A DNA stretch of 64,000 nucleotides, taken from positions 1-64,000 of the forward strand of contig CALURG010000079.1 of assembly GCA_944323115.1 (NCBI GenBank). Direction: 5' to 3'. The notes beneath the pieces were generated by a model. That model did no database searches and was not told the origin of the DNA. It saw only the letters and a list, made by a program, of their open reading frames with translations. The translations under genes and the position numbers were made by a program. Positions 42,681-51,388 of this stretch are shown here, one piece after another (position 1 is the stretch's first letter; the number at the start of each line of letters is the position of its first letter). The DNA is from Candidatus Gastranaerophilales bacterium (GTDB taxonomy: Bacteria > Cyanobacteriota > Vampirovibrionia > Gastranaerophilales > Gastranaerophilaceae).

Positions 42681-43284
42681 CTCCGGATTGAACCATTTTG
42701 AAGAACTGTTCTGAAATTATTTGAGAGTATTTGTCTCCCTGATTTGCGGCAACAAGTATTTTGTTTTTTCCGTTTTTGTCTTTGACTACAGAAATCAATC
42801 CTTCTATCTCTTTTACCGGCAAATTTGTAACATCCGCCTTGAACCTGGCAAAAGGAACACTTTGCCCCATTGCTTTCATTGTGCCTTGTTTGGTTATTTT
42901 AAAATTTTCTACGTGTATGTACTGATAACTGAGTTTTTCGTTTATTGCGTTAATTTTTTTTTCAAGCTGGTTATTTTTGAAATCATCGGCAGAAAGTTTA
43001 ATTGTCTTGTTTTCATTCACTACAGCGAGTTTTTGTCCTGTAGCTTCATGCTCTGCGACAACAGCACGATAACCGAGAATATTTGTTGATTTTGATATTT
43101 CATATTCTTCCGGAATTTTAGAAAAATCGGCAACATCTCTGCTTTTTTCAATCAGCTCTTCTTGTGTAGGCTTTTCAAAAAAATGCCAGTGCGTTACAAC
43201 CCAATCCCAGCCGCCGAGAGATTTAAAACCGATAATAGCAAGTACAACAATAATTACTTTAATAATAAATTTTAAACAACCCAT
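42667..43284 (-). CDS. Membrane-anchored hypothetical protein, 205 aa
   Basis: One N-terminal transmembrane helix (IIKVIIVVLAIIGF) leads into a soluble domain of about 175 residues, probably periplasmic, with mixed alpha/beta character and no known motif. The ATG overlaps the purB stop (TAATG), and the C-terminus overlaps ribD, so it is translationally coupled to both. Function unknown. Confidence 0.75.
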   Translation of the reverse strand: MGCLKFIIKVIIVVLAIIGFKSLGGWDWVVTHWHFFEKPTQEELIEKSRDVADFSKIPEEYEISKSTNILGYRAVVAEHEATGQKLAVVNENKTIKLSADDFKNNQLEKKINAINEKLSYQYIHVENFKITKQGTMKAMGQSVPFARFKADVTNLPVKEIEGLISVVKDKNGKNKILVAANQGDKYSQIISEQFFKMVQSGDEKS

Positions 43285-44579
43285 TAAATACCAAATCTTT
43301 CATATATAGTGTGAATATTTCTCAAATAATACTGTGCGTTAAAACAGTCTTCTATTTCTCCCGTACTCAAAACATCCGTTACGGAACTATCCGACAGAAG
43401 GTTTTCTTTAAAATTTCCGTTTTCTTTGTTAAAAGCTTCAAGTGCGTTTTTTTGTACAATTGAATATGCATTTTCTCTCGACAAACCTTTTTTTACAAGT
43501 TCAAGTAAAACCCTTTGGGAGTACACAATTCCGCCGTATAAAGAAGCGTTTTTTAACATGTTATTTTTGTGAACAACAAGACCTTCAACAAGATTTCTAA
43601 ACCTATTCAGCATGTAATCAATAAGTATGGTTGAATCAGGAAAAATGATTCTTTCAACAGAGCTGTGTGAAATGTCTCTCTCATGCCACAAAGGAATGTT
43701 GTCAAGAGCCGCAATTGCATTGCTTTTGACCACTCTTGCCAGTCCTGAAAGATTTTCTGATGAAATCGGATTTTTTTTGTGCGGCATAGCAGAAGAGCCT
43801 TTCTGGCCTTTTTGAAAAGCTTCTTCAACTTCAAGAACCTCTGTTTTTTGCAAATGTCTGATTTCTACCGCACACTGTTCTATCGCACAGGCAATAAGTG
43901 CCAAAGCCTGCATGTAATAAGCGTGATAGTCTCTTGCAATAACCTGTGTGGAAATTTTAGCAGGTTTCAATCCGAGACTTTTACAGGTAATCTCCTCAAT
44001 TTCAGGAAGAATATTGCTGTAAGTACCGACAGGCCCTGAAATTTGGCCGACAGAAATCTCTTCTTTCGCAGAAAGAAAGTGTTTTTTTGCTCTTTCAAAA
44101 ACATCAAGCCAGCTGCAAAGTTTTACACCAAAGGTCATAGGTTCCGCGTGCACGCCGTGTGAACGTCCTATGCAGACGGTTTCTTTGTGCTCTTTTGCTT
44201 TTTTTCTGATTGTGTCTATAACATTTTGTATATCTTTTTCTATAATTTCAGATGCTTTTTTTATTTGTAATGCAAACGCAGTGTCTATTACATCGGAGCT
44301 TGTCATCCCCATGTGAATATATCGTGAGGCTTCTCCGACATTTTCGTTGACATTAGTCAAAAAAGCTATGACATCGTGATGGACTTCCCGTTCTATTTCG
44401 TCAATTCTTTCAACGGAAAACGAGGCTTTTTCTTCTATCTCTTTTAGTGCAGAATCAGGTATTTCGCCTAATTTGCGGTAAGCTTTGCAAACGGCAAGTT
44501 CAACTTGCAGATAGTAGTTAAACTTAGACTCAAGAGTCCATATATTTTTCATTTCAGGTAAACTGTATCTGTCTATCAT
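43284..44579 (-). CDS. purB: Adenylosuccinate lyase
   Basis: A 431-aa fumarase-superfamily enzyme that releases fumarate from SAICAR and adenylosuccinate in purine synthesis. Motifs include MGMTSSDVIDTA, RSHGVHAEPMTFG, the signature loop GSSAMPHKKNPISSEN, and RDISHSSVERI. AAAGGAGG precedes the ATG, 21 bases after the phosphoesterase gene stop. Confidence 0.96.
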   Translation of the reverse strand: MIDRYSLPEMKNIWTLESKFNYYLQVELAVCKAYRKLGEIPDSALKEIEEKASFSVERIDEIEREVHHDVIAFLTNVNENVGEASRYIHMGMTSSDVIDTAFALQIKKASEIIEKDIQNVIDTIRKKAKEHKETVCIGRSHGVHAEPMTFGVKLCSWLDVFERAKKHFLSAKEEISVGQISGPVGTYSNILPEIEEITCKSLGLKPAKISTQVIARDYHAYYMQALALIACAIEQCAVEIRHLQKTEVLEVEEAFQKGQKGSSAMPHKKNPISSENLSGLARVVKSNAIAALDNIPLWHERDISHSSVERIIFPDSTILIDYMLNRFRNLVEGLVVHKNNMLKNASLYGGIVYSQRVLLELVKKGLSRENAYSIVQKNALEAFNKENGNFKENLLSDSSVTDVLSTGEIEDCFNAQYYLRNIHTIYERFGI

Positions 44580-44600
44580 TTTGTATTCCTTTAAAGGAGG

Positions 44601-45347
44601 TTATTGAGGATACCTCGATGTTGCATGGATAAGCATTTGAGCAAGTTTATCAGAACCTTCAAATCCCCTTTCTTTCAATATTGCCGCTGCTGTTTTGTAA
44701 TCATAATCCACAAAATTGTGTTTAACTGAAAACTCTTTGTTGTTAATTTCCAAAACGGCATAGCAGGATTTCGGTTCTTCGGAAAACGGTCTTCCGACAC
44801 TTCCCGTATTCACTACGGTTTGTTTTGTGTTCGTTTGATAACCGCATGGCATATGGGTGTGACCGCAAAAAATTATGTCAGCGTCAGTGCCTGATATCAT
44901 GTTTTCAACTTCTTCAATTTTTAAATCCGGAAAAATGTTTTCATTATTTTTTCTCGGGCTGCCGTGTACAAGAAGTATCTTTGTCCCCTCAATTTCAAGT
45001 TCTTTTTGCTTGGGAAGGTTTCTTAAGAAATTTTTGAGTTCTTCCGGAATCACAAACACATCATTTTCAAGGGCATGAGCCATAATGGGATTATTTTCTT
45101 CCAAAAGATGTATCATTTGATTGTCACAGTTTGCAATCATTTCATCGGTGTTTCCCTGTATAATTTCAAAATCTTCGGATTCTTGAAGTTCAATAATTTT
45201 TTGAATAGTTTTTGCAGGTTCAGGGCCTGCCATTGCAATATCACCCAAGCAGAATATTTTTGAGCAATTTTCTTTTTTTATATCCGAAAGTACTGCTTCA
45301 AGTGCCTGCATGTTACCGTGTATATCAGAAATGACCGCAATTTTCAT
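44601..45347 (-). CDS. Metallophosphoesterase (YfcE/calcineurin-like)
   Basis: A 248-aa two-metal phosphoesterase. The metal ligands appear in order as ISDIHGNMQAL, CLGDIAMAGPEP, QGNTDE, LLVHGSPR and FCGHTHMPCG, then NTGSVGRPF. Such enzymes hydrolyse phosphodiesters or nucleotides; the substrate cannot be told. GAGG lies upstream of the ATG. It sits between fliI and purB on the same strand. Confidence 0.9.
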   Translation of the reverse strand: MKIAVISDIHGNMQALEAVLSDIKKENCSKIFCLGDIAMAGPEPAKTIQKIIELQESEDFEIIQGNTDEMIANCDNQMIHLLEENNPIMAHALENDVFVIPEELKNFLRNLPKQKELEIEGTKILLVHGSPRKNNENIFPDLKIEEVENMISGTDADIIFCGHTHMPCGYQTNTKQTVVNTGSVGRPFSEEPKSCYAVLEINNKEFSVKHNFVDYDYKTAAAILKERGFEGSDKLAQMLIHATSRYPQ

Positions 45348-45461
45348 AACTTTCCTCTATCAAATTACAAGTCAATTTTATCACACAATAGATAAAGTGT
45401 CAGTATTAAAACACGGGAGAACAAGAGTTTTTCTGTAAAAATATTATTTCTGCCAATAATT

Positions 45462-46784
45462 TTAGATATTTATCTGATTGCCAAGAGCCATAAGCTGTGT
45501 CACGGTTTGTTCGTATGTGGTTTTTTCGTCAACTTTTTGCTGCAAAAATGCATTTATTTGAGGCATAAATCTAATGGCCTGGTCAGTGACAGGGTCCGCA
45601 CCGTTTACGTAAGCTCCGATGTTTATCAAGTCTTCATTCTTTTTGTATGCAGCGAGCAGTGTTCTTATTTTACCTGCGGCGTTTGAGTGTTCTTTGTTTG
45701 TAACTTCTTTCATAACACGGCTTACACTTTGCAATACATCAACTGCGGGGTAGTGATTTTTGTGAGCCAGTTCACGTGAAAGCATAATGTGGCCGTCCAG
45801 GATACTTCTGGCTGTATCAGAAATTGGTTCGTTAAAATCATCACCTTCAACAAGTACGGTATAAAGACCCGTAATTGTACCGTATTCGTTGCTTCCGGCA
45901 CGTTCCAAAAGCTTTGGCATCAATGCAAAAACAGAAGGAGTATAACCTCTTGTTGCCGGAGGTTCACCGACTGCAAGACCGACTTCTCTTTGTGCCATTG
46001 CAATACGGGTAACACTGTCCAGCATAAACAACACGTCTTTTCCTTGATCTCTAAAATATTCGGCTATTGCGGTTGCGACAAATCCCGCTTTTATTTTCAC
46101 CAAAGACGGCTGCTCTGATGTAGCAACAACGACAATGGAACGTTTCATACCTTCAGGCCCCAGTGTTGTTTCGATAAACTCTCTTACCTCTCTGCCTCGT
46201 TCACCGATAAGGGCAATTACGTTCAAATCCGCATTTGTATTTTTTGCCATCATGGCAAGAGTTGTGGATTTTCCGACACCGGATCCTGCAAACACACCGA
46301 GCCTTTGACCTTTTCCGGCTGTGATAAATCCGTCTATGGAACGTATTCCTAAAGAGAGAGGTGTTCTTATAAGCTGCCTGTTAAGCGGATTTATTATATC
46401 TGCCTGAGTGGAATACAGCGACTGTGTGTTTATTGCCCCCAAGTTGTCAATCGGTCTGCCCAGTCCGTCAAGAACTCTGCCTAAAAGCTGGGGGCCGACT
46501 TTAATTTTCATTGATGAGCCTGTATTCATCACGACTGCACCGGGCATAAGACCTTCCATTGAACCCAGCGGCATGAGAAGTATTTTTGATGTTTTAAAAC
46601 CGACAACTTCCGCCCATATCGGCTCTGTATCCAGTCTGTTGTATATATAACACAAATCTCCTATGCTGGCTTTTGGCCCGTCGGCTTCAATAATAAGTCC
46701 GATGATTTGAATTACCTTTCCGACTTCTTGCAAAGGCTTTGTATTTTGTATTACGTTTTTATATCTCTGAAGATTTATCGTCAT
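45462..46784 (-). CDS. fliI: Flagellum-specific ATPase FliI
   Basis: The ATPase of the flagellar type III export machine, related to F1 beta. Walker A is GVFAGSGVGKST (about 163-174), the Walker B region VLFMLDSVTRIAMAQREV, followed by GEPPATRGYTPSVFALMPKLLERAG and GSITALYTVLVEGDD-type residues (here GTITGLYTVLVEGDD). Length 440 aa is normal. Its start lies 26 bases inside the end of fliH. Confidence 0.95.
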   Translation of the reverse strand: MTINLQRYKNVIQNTKPLQEVGKVIQIIGLIIEADGPKASIGDLCYIYNRLDTEPIWAEVVGFKTSKILLMPLGSMEGLMPGAVVMNTGSSMKIKVGPQLLGRVLDGLGRPIDNLGAINTQSLYSTQADIINPLNRQLIRTPLSLGIRSIDGFITAGKGQRLGVFAGSGVGKSTTLAMMAKNTNADLNVIALIGERGREVREFIETTLGPEGMKRSIVVVATSEQPSLVKIKAGFVATAIAEYFRDQGKDVLFMLDSVTRIAMAQREVGLAVGEPPATRGYTPSVFALMPKLLERAGSNEYGTITGLYTVLVEGDDFNEPISDTARSILDGHIMLSRELAHKNHYPAVDVLQSVSRVMKEVTNKEHSNAAGKIRTLLAAYKKNEDLINIGAYVNGADPVTDQAIRFMPQINAFLQQKVDEKTTYEQTVTQLMALGNQINI

Positions 46785-47550
46785 TGTCCGAGTCGTCTAT
46801 TTCTCTTACAAGTTCAATTTCAGGCGTTGAATTCAACTCATTGTACATGCATTGAGCAAACTGTTCTATTTGAGCTGAAACTCTTGCATCTACCCTTGAG
46901 CCTACAGATTCTACTATTGTTCCGTCAGCAGACACTGCATTGTCTTCAATTATCTTTATGTGTTCAAGATTGTGGATATTTTCTTTTATATTGTCGGAAA
47001 TTTCATATATTTTTTGTGCCATTAAAGGATTTACAATAACGGTTACACTCTCTTTTTCTTTCAGTTGTGCTATGGAATTTACGACAAGATTCAACAAAGT
47101 TTGTCTGCTTTGCATAATCTGGGTTTTGCAAATTTTTTCCGAAATAGTCAGCACCAAATCCAAAATATCATTGTGAACTGATTTTATAATCCGGTTTTTC
47201 ATATCAAATTTGCATTTGGCAAAATTGTCCAGATTGTATACCAAATCTTCCATCTCGGTTGTTATTTTTTCTTTGCCTGCTTCATATCCTTCTTCGTATC
47301 CGAGTTTTTTTGATTCCGCAAGGACATCATCTTTAGAGGTTTCTGCCTGTTCTTGTGCCTGCATAAGAATTTTGTCGGCTTTTTGCTTGGCATCGTTTAA
47401 AAGAGCCTGGCTCTTTTTTTGAGCATCAGCAATTATTGAATCGGCTATAATTTGAGCATCTGAAATTTCCTTGTTCAAGACTGCTTTGCCGTCAGAATTT
47501 AAGACAAACGAATTTCCGACATTTATTTTGCTTGCATCTATTTTACTCAA
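46759..47550 (-). CDS. fliH: Flagellar assembly protein FliH
   Basis: The FliI regulator linking the ATPase to the rotor. A 263-aa protein with a long charged central coiled coil (about 35-100), a GYEEGYEAGKE GxxxG element, and a C-terminal V-ATPase-E-like domain. It starts with TTG inside the end of fliG (8-base overlap) and ends inside fliI. Sequence conservation is low in this family, so the gene order is a large part of the evidence. Confidence 0.88.
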   Translation of the reverse strand: MSKIDASKINVGNSFVLNSDGKAVLNKEISDAQIIADSIIADAQKKSQALLNDAKQKADKILMQAQEQAETSKDDVLAESKKLGYEEGYEAGKEKITTEMEDLVYNLDNFAKCKFDMKNRIIKSVHNDILDLVLTISEKICKTQIMQSRQTLLNLVVNSIAQLKEKESVTVIVNPLMAQKIYEISDNIKENIHNLEHIKIIEDNAVSADGTIVESVGSRVDARVSAQIEQFAQCMYNELNSTPEIELVREIDDSDNDDKSSEI

Positions 47551-48565
47551 TGTATTCGTCCTCAGCTGTGTCTCTCGTAATTACAATTTCACCTGCTGAT
47601 TCAAGAGCACGAATAATACCGACAATTTTTGTTTGTTTTTCCTGTACTTCTTTTGCTCTGACAGGACCCATGTATTCCAGTTCTTCTTTCAACATAGCCT
47701 GAGCACGTTCGGACATGTTGCTGTATATTTTTTCTTTGATTTCATCTCTTACACCTTTAAGCGAAATTGCAAGGTCTCTGGTTTCGACTTCCCTTATGAT
47801 ACGTTGAATAGCGTTGTCTTTGAGTTGTATAATGTCTTCAAATACAAACATGAGTTCACGTACGCCTTCTGCGAGTTCAAGATTTTTAATTTCAAGATAT
47901 TCCAATACATTTTTTTCTGTTGCACGGTCAGACCTGTTCAATATATTGGCAAGTGCACCTACACCGCCTGCTTTTGAAAAGTCCTGTGCAACAACAGATG
48001 AAAATTTGCTTTCCACAATTTTTTCAATTTCTGAAATAATTTCAGGGTTTGTAGAATTCATATCCGCAATTTTAAACGCAACTTGGGCCTGAACTTCAGG
48101 CGGAAGGCTGTTCAAAACTTTTGCAGAACTTTCCGGTTTCAGATAAGCCAGAATCAAAGCAATCAACTGCGGGTTTTCGTTTTGAAAAGAAGTTGCAAGT
48201 TGTGACGGATCCGCATCATTGAAAAACTGAAAAGGGTTTGTCGTAAGCAAATTGACGAGTCTTCCGAGCATATTTTGTGCCTGCTCCGCACCATATGCTT
48301 TTTCGAGCAATGTCCTTGCATAGTTTGTACCGCCTGATGACAAATAGTCACTGGCTAAAAACAGTGAATGAAACTCCTCTAAAACCTGATTTAATATTTC
48401 TGTAGGGACTTTATTTAAGCTTGCAATATCAAAAGTAATCTGCTCAAGTATGTCATCGTCTTTTATATTTTTTAAAATTTCGGAAGCGGTAGTAGGTCCC
48501 AGTGCGATGAGCAATGCTGCGACCTTTTGCCTTTGTGTCATTGTTTCATAAGTCAATTCTACCAT
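47543..48565 (-). CDS. fliG: Flagellar motor switch protein FliG
   Basis: A C-ring rotor component that takes torque from the stator. The N-terminal part has QKVAALLIALGPTTASEILK, the middle the LIALILAYLKPESSAKVL EHPQ-type region and the C-terminal charged torque helix is in DLAISLKGVRDEIKEKIYSNMSERA with MLKEELEYMGPVRAKEV. Length 340 aa is normal. Only 7 bases separate it from fliF. Confidence 0.95.
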   Translation of the reverse strand: MVELTYETMTQRQKVAALLIALGPTTASEILKNIKDDDILEQITFDIASLNKVPTEILNQVLEEFHSLFLASDYLSSGGTNYARTLLEKAYGAEQAQNMLGRLVNLLTTNPFQFFNDADPSQLATSFQNENPQLIALILAYLKPESSAKVLNSLPPEVQAQVAFKIADMNSTNPEIISEIEKIVESKFSSVVAQDFSKAGGVGALANILNRSDRATEKNVLEYLEIKNLELAEGVRELMFVFEDIIQLKDNAIQRIIREVETRDLAISLKGVRDEIKEKIYSNMSERAQAMLKEELEYMGPVRAKEVQEKQTKIVGIIRALESAGEIVITRDTAEDEYIE

Positions 48566-48572
48566 TTTTTAA

Positions 48573-50156
48573 TTAGTCCTTAATATAAGAAATAAGTATT
48601 TTTGCCGCTTCACTCGGATCGGCCATGATTGTATCCGTCAAGTCGGTTTTGAGCTTATCAAGTTCAGGGTTGAGCCTTGCTTCAATTTGCGGAAGTGATT
48701 CAACTTCAAACTTGTCAATAAGATTGTCCGTAATAGTTTGCTGTTGTTCTTGATACTGTTCCTCCCAGCTGTCTGATGTATCCGTAGTTTTTCCGAACAA
48801 TGAGCGGAAGACAAACAGAGCAACAAGGCCGAGCACCAGTATGACAAACATTGGAACGAGTTTGTTGATAACAATTTCTTGAGTTCTTTCTTTTTGAATT
48901 GTCTTGGCTTCCTGTTCAACAGCCGCTTGCTGCTGATCTTTTGCAGAAAATTCAAGACTTGTTATGTTTATAATATCGCCTCTGTCCAAGTCAGCACCGC
49001 TTGCTGAAATAACAAGTTTTTGGAGCTCATCTTTTTCTTCTGTTGTTAATATTTTATTTACGGCAACGGCTATTGTCATTCTTTTTACCGTTCCTGGTGC
49101 ATATATAATTTGTTTTACTTCTTTTGAAACACTGTAGGTGGCAGCAGTTTTTTGCTTTTGATAGTTGAGATTTCTTGGTTGACCGCCTTGTGCAGGCTGT
49201 GCAGGCGGATTGTTTGTACCCGTTGTTATGCCCGGCGAGTTCGGGTTCGGATTGTCATAGTTTTCGGTTTCCGTTTGAGAAGAAGTCAACACACCCTGCT
49301 GTGAATCACCGACAGGCAGGTAGCTTTCTATAGTTGAGCGGGTTGAGTTAAAATCAATATCCGCACTGACCTGAACGGATGCATTGTCTGCACCGACTAT
49401 TTTGTCCAAAACGCTTTGGATTTTCTTTGCTGTTTGTGTTTCATAATTTGTTTTGTATGATTCAATGTCGTTTGAATTTTTTTCGATTTCATCGGAAAGA
49501 TTGTTTCCTGACTGGTCGGTAATAAAAACTTTTTCGGGCGTCAAACGGGGAATAGCATATGCAACAAGATTTTTTATAGCCTTAACTTGTGATGTTTTGA
49601 GTTTGTAACCCGGTTCCAGTATAAGCATTACGGAAGCGGTAGGAGCCTCGTCACGTTCTGAAAATACTGAACGTTCGGGATCGGCAATTTGAACACGAGC
49701 CTTTCTTACGCCGCTCATTCTTTCAATAGAGCGGGTAAGTTCTCCTTGATATATTCTTTGTTTTGTGAGTTTGTTTTTAAAATCTGTTGACCCAAGCTGC
49801 ATGTCATCAAGAAGTTCAAATCCGGGTGAAGAATCCTGAATAAGATCATTTTCCGCAACAAATATTCTTAAATCATCCTGCATTTCCTGAGGAACAAGAA
49901 CAGATTTTTTGTCAGCACTAATTTTGTAAGGATATCCGCTTTTTTTCAAGCTTTCGGAAACCGCTGCTGCATCTTGAGGAGAAAGATCGGAATATAAAAC
50001 AGACCAATTCGGTTCCATTGATTTCATCACAAAAAATGATACGGCCAGCACCGTTATAATACTCAAAATTATTATTCCGAGTTTTTGTCCAACTTCCAGA
50101 CCGTTCCACAATCTGGTCATGTCATCTAAAAATAGTTTAAAATAGTTAGTTTCCAA
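48573..50156 (-). CDS. fliF: Flagellar MS-ring protein FliF
   Basis: The inner-membrane ring on which the flagellum is built, 527 aa. Transmembrane helices lie near residues 27-45 (GIIILSIITVLAVSFFVM) and about 437-457 (MFVILVLGLVALFVFRSLF). The periplasmic ring-building motifs include ALYSDLSPQDA-type VLYSDLSPQDAAAV, GELTRSIERMSGVRKARVQIA, and the C-terminal cytoplasmic end ISYIKD binds FliG. It heads the fliF-G-H-I run. Upstream, a palindrome CAAACTT-A-AAGTTTG (about 50183-50197) contains a TAAAGTTT half-site. Confidence 0.95.
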   Translation of the reverse strand: METNYFKLFLDDMTRLWNGLEVGQKLGIIILSIITVLAVSFFVMKSMEPNWSVLYSDLSPQDAAAVSESLKKSGYPYKISADKKSVLVPQEMQDDLRIFVAENDLIQDSSPGFELLDDMQLGSTDFKNKLTKQRIYQGELTRSIERMSGVRKARVQIADPERSVFSERDEAPTASVMLILEPGYKLKTSQVKAIKNLVAYAIPRLTPEKVFITDQSGNNLSDEIEKNSNDIESYKTNYETQTAKKIQSVLDKIVGADNASVQVSADIDFNSTRSTIESYLPVGDSQQGVLTSSQTETENYDNPNPNSPGITTGTNNPPAQPAQGGQPRNLNYQKQKTAATYSVSKEVKQIIYAPGTVKRMTIAVAVNKILTTEEKDELQKLVISASGADLDRGDIINITSLEFSAKDQQQAAVEQEAKTIQKERTQEIVINKLVPMFVILVLGLVALFVFRSLFGKTTDTSDSWEEQYQEQQQTITDNLIDKFEVESLPQIEARLNPELDKLKTDLTDTIMADPSEAAKILISYIKD

Positions 50157-50379
50157 ATCTTCCCCTTGTCTGTTAGGTTTTTCAAACTTTAAGTTTGCAA
50201 ATTTCAGGTCATTTTAACCTTAATTAAAATAATAGACTATTTTTGCAACCAGTTCAAATATGTTAATTTACGTTAATTACCACCCTGTCTTGAGAAATAT
50301 TTACATTTCTTAAAACTTGTCAAATCACATGGAAACATGTATCCTGACATGATTTACATGATGTCAAACAGTCGAAAGC
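50157..50379. other. Intergenic region upstream of fliF
   Basis: About 220 bases with the presumed fliF promoter. A 15-base inverted repeat, CAAACTT/AAGTTTG (about 50183-50197), is the most visible element. No full promoter consensus could be fixed. Confidence 0.4.
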
Positions 50380-50550
50380 ATGTCATCATCTGAATTATGG
50401 ATTCTTGAAACACCTGAAAAGCTTTATTTTTCAGCAAAACTAAGCACGAAATATAACTTAACAATTCCTCATGATGAGCTTGTAAAAAGGGTTTTTGTCA
50501 ATATAATAAAAAAAGAAAAAGTTCATGTTGACCTTGCTCAAGGCTTTTGA
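50380..50550 (+). CDS. Possible small protein, 56 aa
   Basis: An open frame from ATG 50380 encodes 56 residues beginning SSSELWILETPEKLYFSA. There is no clear Shine-Dalgarno. Its stop overlaps a TTG that is in frame with the next Cys-containing protein, so coupling is possible. Codon use is gene-like, but evidence is thin. Confidence 0.35.
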   Translation: MSSSELWILETPEKLYFSAKLSTKYNLTIPHDELVKRVFVNIIKKEKVHVDLAQGF

Positions 50551-50591
50551 ACTATTTTCAAAAAACGAACCTTGTAATTTTGTTAAGAATT

Positions 50592-50867
50592 ATGGGATGG
50601 GGAGTCTCTTCAAAGGTTCTGTGTAAATATTCGGGAGGACAAGTTAAAGTGCTAAGAAGCAGAGATATGGGAAGATCTATAGCTGTAAGAAGATGGACGA
50701 ATACAGCATTAGAATGTTATAAAAGAGGGTGTGTATGCGAAGGCTGTTTTTATACAGACTTTTTTAACGGCACTTCTCAAAAATGTCAGATGAAAGCATC
50801 TGTTTTGGAATTGGTAAGAGTTTTGGGAAAACCTGATGTGGATATTCCGCAGGTTTTGGCTGATTAA
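50592..50867 (+). CDS. Small Cys-rich conserved-looking protein, 91 aa
   Basis: A basic N-terminal half (KVLRSRDMGRSIAVRRWT) is followed by a four- or five-Cys region, CYKRGCVCEGCFYTDFF, then CQMKASVLELVRVLGKPD. The Cys spacing suggests a zinc or iron-sulfur site and the end a helical DNA- or protein-binding segment. Start is uncertain: ATG 50592 begins the well-formed part, while the frame is open back to TTG 50547, which overlaps the previous small frame. Function unknown. Confidence 0.6.
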   Translation: MGWGVSSKVLCKYSGGQVKVLRSRDMGRSIAVRRWTNTALECYKRGCVCEGCFYTDFFNGTSQKCQMKASVLELVRVLGKPDVDIPQVLAD

Positions 50868-51061
50868 TTATTCCGTTTTCAATTGCAAGAAAATTTTTGT
50901 GATATGGATTGCTCTGATGGCTTCCACTCGTTTAGAAAGCGACGGTCTGCCGGCAGAAGCTTTGTATCAGTCAAATTCTTATATTTAAAAATTTTGTGAA
51001 ATGGCTGCAAAAAAGTAGTATAATAGTATTGTAAGCTTTGTTTTTGATAAGGTACAAGACT

Positions 51062-51247
51062 ATGTATGATAATCCATCAACTAAAAATTTTGTAGGTGTA
51101 ATGTTTACCTGCTGCAATGTATACGGCCGTGTTTATAAAAATAAAGAAGGTACTGCCTATGTAGGCAGATGTCCGAAATGCCTGAAATCTATTCGTATGA
51201 AAATAGGTGAAGGCGGATGTAACGAAAGATTCTTTTACGCAGGGTAA
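51062..51247 (+). CDS. Small zinc-ribbon-like protein, 61 aa
   Basis: AAGG 9 bases before ATG 51062 and a TATAAT box at about 51019 support this start. The protein has FVGVMFTCCNVYGRVYKN, GTAYVGRCPKCLKSI and ends GGCNERFFYAG; the CC and CPKC pairs look like one small zinc ribbon. A strong terminator follows at 51265-51290. Similar small proteins occur in several Gram-negative phyla; role unknown. Confidence 0.7.
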   Translation: MYDNPSTKNFVGVMFTCCNVYGRVYKNKEGTAYVGRCPKCLKSIRMKIGEGGCNERFFYAG

Positions 51248-51264
51248 AATTTGTGTGTTTGTAA

Positions 51265-51290
51265 CAGCTTTTGGCAAAGGCTGGTTTTTT
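51265..51290 (+). terminator. Rho-independent terminator
   Basis: CAGCTTTT (51265-51272) pairs with AAAGGCTG (51276-51283) with one G-T pair and a 3-base loop, followed by GTTTTTT. It ends the 61-aa gene and separates it from gpsA. Confidence 0.85.
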
Positions 51291-51324
51291 GTTTGAATGT
51301 TGTTATGCAAAAACTCAATAAACT

Positions 51325-51354
51325 TGTTTTTTAGGCAAAGATAACGCTATAATA
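51325..51354 (+). promoter_or_regulatory. Probable gpsA promoter
   Basis: TTGTTT (51325-51330), an 18-base spacer and TATAAT (51349-51354) lie 34 bases before the gpsA ATG, right after the terminator of the previous gene. Confidence 0.55.
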
Positions 51355-51388
51355 AAACAGCTACATCATACTGAAATGAGGATGGAAT

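Noticed and set aside
50868-50990. Short frame around 50910-50990 whose reading includes LESDGLPAEALYQSNSYI
   Set aside because: It looks gene-like but is only about 23 codons from its ATG, has no ribosome binding site, and I can link it to no gene. It may be a decayed fragment, but there is not enough to call a pseudogene.
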